From Flavobacteriales bacterium UBA4011 (GTDB lineage: Bacteria > Bacteroidota > Bacteroidia > Flavobacteriales_D > Crocinitomicaceae): 7,909 bases of DNA. Location: positions 5,631-13,539 of the forward strand of contig DGBF01000115.1 of assembly GCA_002384725.1 (NCBI GenBank), given 5' to 3'. The notes beneath the pieces were generated by a model that had not been told where the DNA came from, searched no databases, and saw only the letters and a list, made by a program, of their open reading frames with translations. This document shows positions 7,627-7,909 of this stretch, piece after piece. Positions within the stretch are counted from its first letter, which is position 1. Every line of letters starts with the position of its first letter. The position numbers were made by a program, and so were the translations under genes.

Positions 7627-7909
7627 TTAATAATGGCATTTAGCACATTCCCAACCACCCAATTCTTTCACGGTTACTTTACCATCTTTCAGGTATTCAT
7701 CGTACAATTTACGGTCGTTGTTCAATAATCTTTTGTGGATTTCGGCATAATAACCTCCACCTTTTGTGTCAATTGGCCCAGTAGAAATTTCTTTCTCACC
7801 GTGACACTCAATACACCAACCCATTGTTAAAGTAGGTCTTGTTAACTTAACATTCCCTTCAATCTTGTTCAATTCTTCAATCGGTTGGATTTTTGCATTC
7901 TCAGATTTA
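7627..7909 (-). CDS. actA: ACIII multihaem cytochrome c subunit ActA, C-terminal part (runs off right edge)
   Basis: The last 93 residues of a larger protein, open in frame to the right edge; the true start lies outside. A TTG at 7872 is an ordinary Leu codon here and not the start, because coding continues upstream through sequence translating as SENAKIQPIEELNK. Two haem c sites are visible: CIECH within MGWCIECH, and CAKCH at the extreme C-terminus, followed only by Tyr and the TAA stop. ActA of ACIII is a pentahaem cytochrome, so the other three sites should lie beyond the window. It would sit in the periplasm against ActB, extending the electron path from the iron-sulfur clusters toward ActE and the oxidase. 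The next gene, actB, starts 34 bases downstream. Confidence 0.9.
   Translation of the reverse strand, partial: KSENAKIQPIEELNKIEGNVKLTRPTLTMGWCIECHGEKEISTGPIDTKGGGYYAEIHKRLLNNDRKLYDEYLKDGKVTVKELGGWECAKCHY

Larger units (their letters stand above)
1..7909 (-). other. act (alternative complex III) - cox respiratory gene cluster, both ends cut
   Basis: All seven genes read on the minus strand with spacers of only 10 to 62 bases, so they probably form one operon: actA-actB-actC-actD-actE-actF-coxB. Every subunit class expected of ACIII is present: multihaem cytochrome, molybdopterin-like/ferredoxin fusion, two NrfD-like membrane proteins, a DUF3341 protein and a monohaem lipoprotein. The cluster runs off the right edge inside actA and off the left edge inside coxB, so the promoter (upstream of actA) and the rest of the oxidase genes lie outside. 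No hairpin followed by a T-run was found in any spacer. That these genes are co-transcribed is inferred from spacing and direction only. Confidence 0.9.

Noticed and set aside
7627..7872. A stand-alone 81-residue dihaem cytochrome starting at TTG 7872
   Set aside because: The frame stays open to the window edge, and the upstream codons read as normal protein, so this is the C-terminus of the longer ActA.

Overview
This window is a tightly packed stretch of seven genes, all on the minus strand. They encode alternative complex III (ACIII), a quinol:cytochrome c (electron carrier) oxidoreductase unrelated to the bc1 complex. The start of a haem-copper oxidase gene follows directly. In transcription order (right to left) the genes are: actA (3' end only), actB, actC, actD, actE, actF, then coxB (5' end only). 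The order matches the known actABCDEF-cox arrangement of Bacteroidota.

The host is most likely a member of the Bacteroidota, perhaps a Flavobacteriia-like lineage. The evidence is the gene order, the fused ActB of about 1100 residues with an extended N-terminus and Tat signal, the A-rich gene leaders without clear Shine-Dalgarno sequences, and the moderately AT-rich DNA. Genus cannot be fixed by eye.

Layout: 7909-7627 is the C-terminal 93 residues of pentahaem ActA, with its last two CxxCH sites. 7592-4281 is ActB, a molybdopterin-oxidoreductase-like domain fused to a four-cluster ferredoxin domain. 4258-2861 is ActC, an NrfD/PsrC-type quinol-binding membrane subunit. 2850-2317 is ActD, with two membrane helices (DUF3341). 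2254-1514 is ActE, a monohaem lipoprotein cytochrome c. 1491-304 is ActF, a second NrfD-like membrane subunit. 268-1 is the N-terminus of cytochrome c oxidase subunit II. Spacers are 34, 22, 10, 62, 22 and 35 bases. I see no terminator, RNA gene, repeat, mobile element or CRISPR array.

Working together, ActC (and possibly ActF) takes electrons from menaquinol. They pass through the iron-sulfur clusters of ActB to the haems of ActA and ActE, and then to the terminal oxidase whose genes begin at the left edge. A solved Flavobacterium johnsoniae ACIII-aa3 supercomplex gives strong precedent for this gene pairing.

I did not find an undescribed system. The points worth a second look concern details of known subunits: loss of the N-terminal cluster cysteines in ActB, a Thr-for-Cys change in its third ferredoxin motif, a Tat lipoprotein signal that starts 50 residues in, His-rich tails on ActB and ActC, and an extra N-terminal membrane helix on CoxB.
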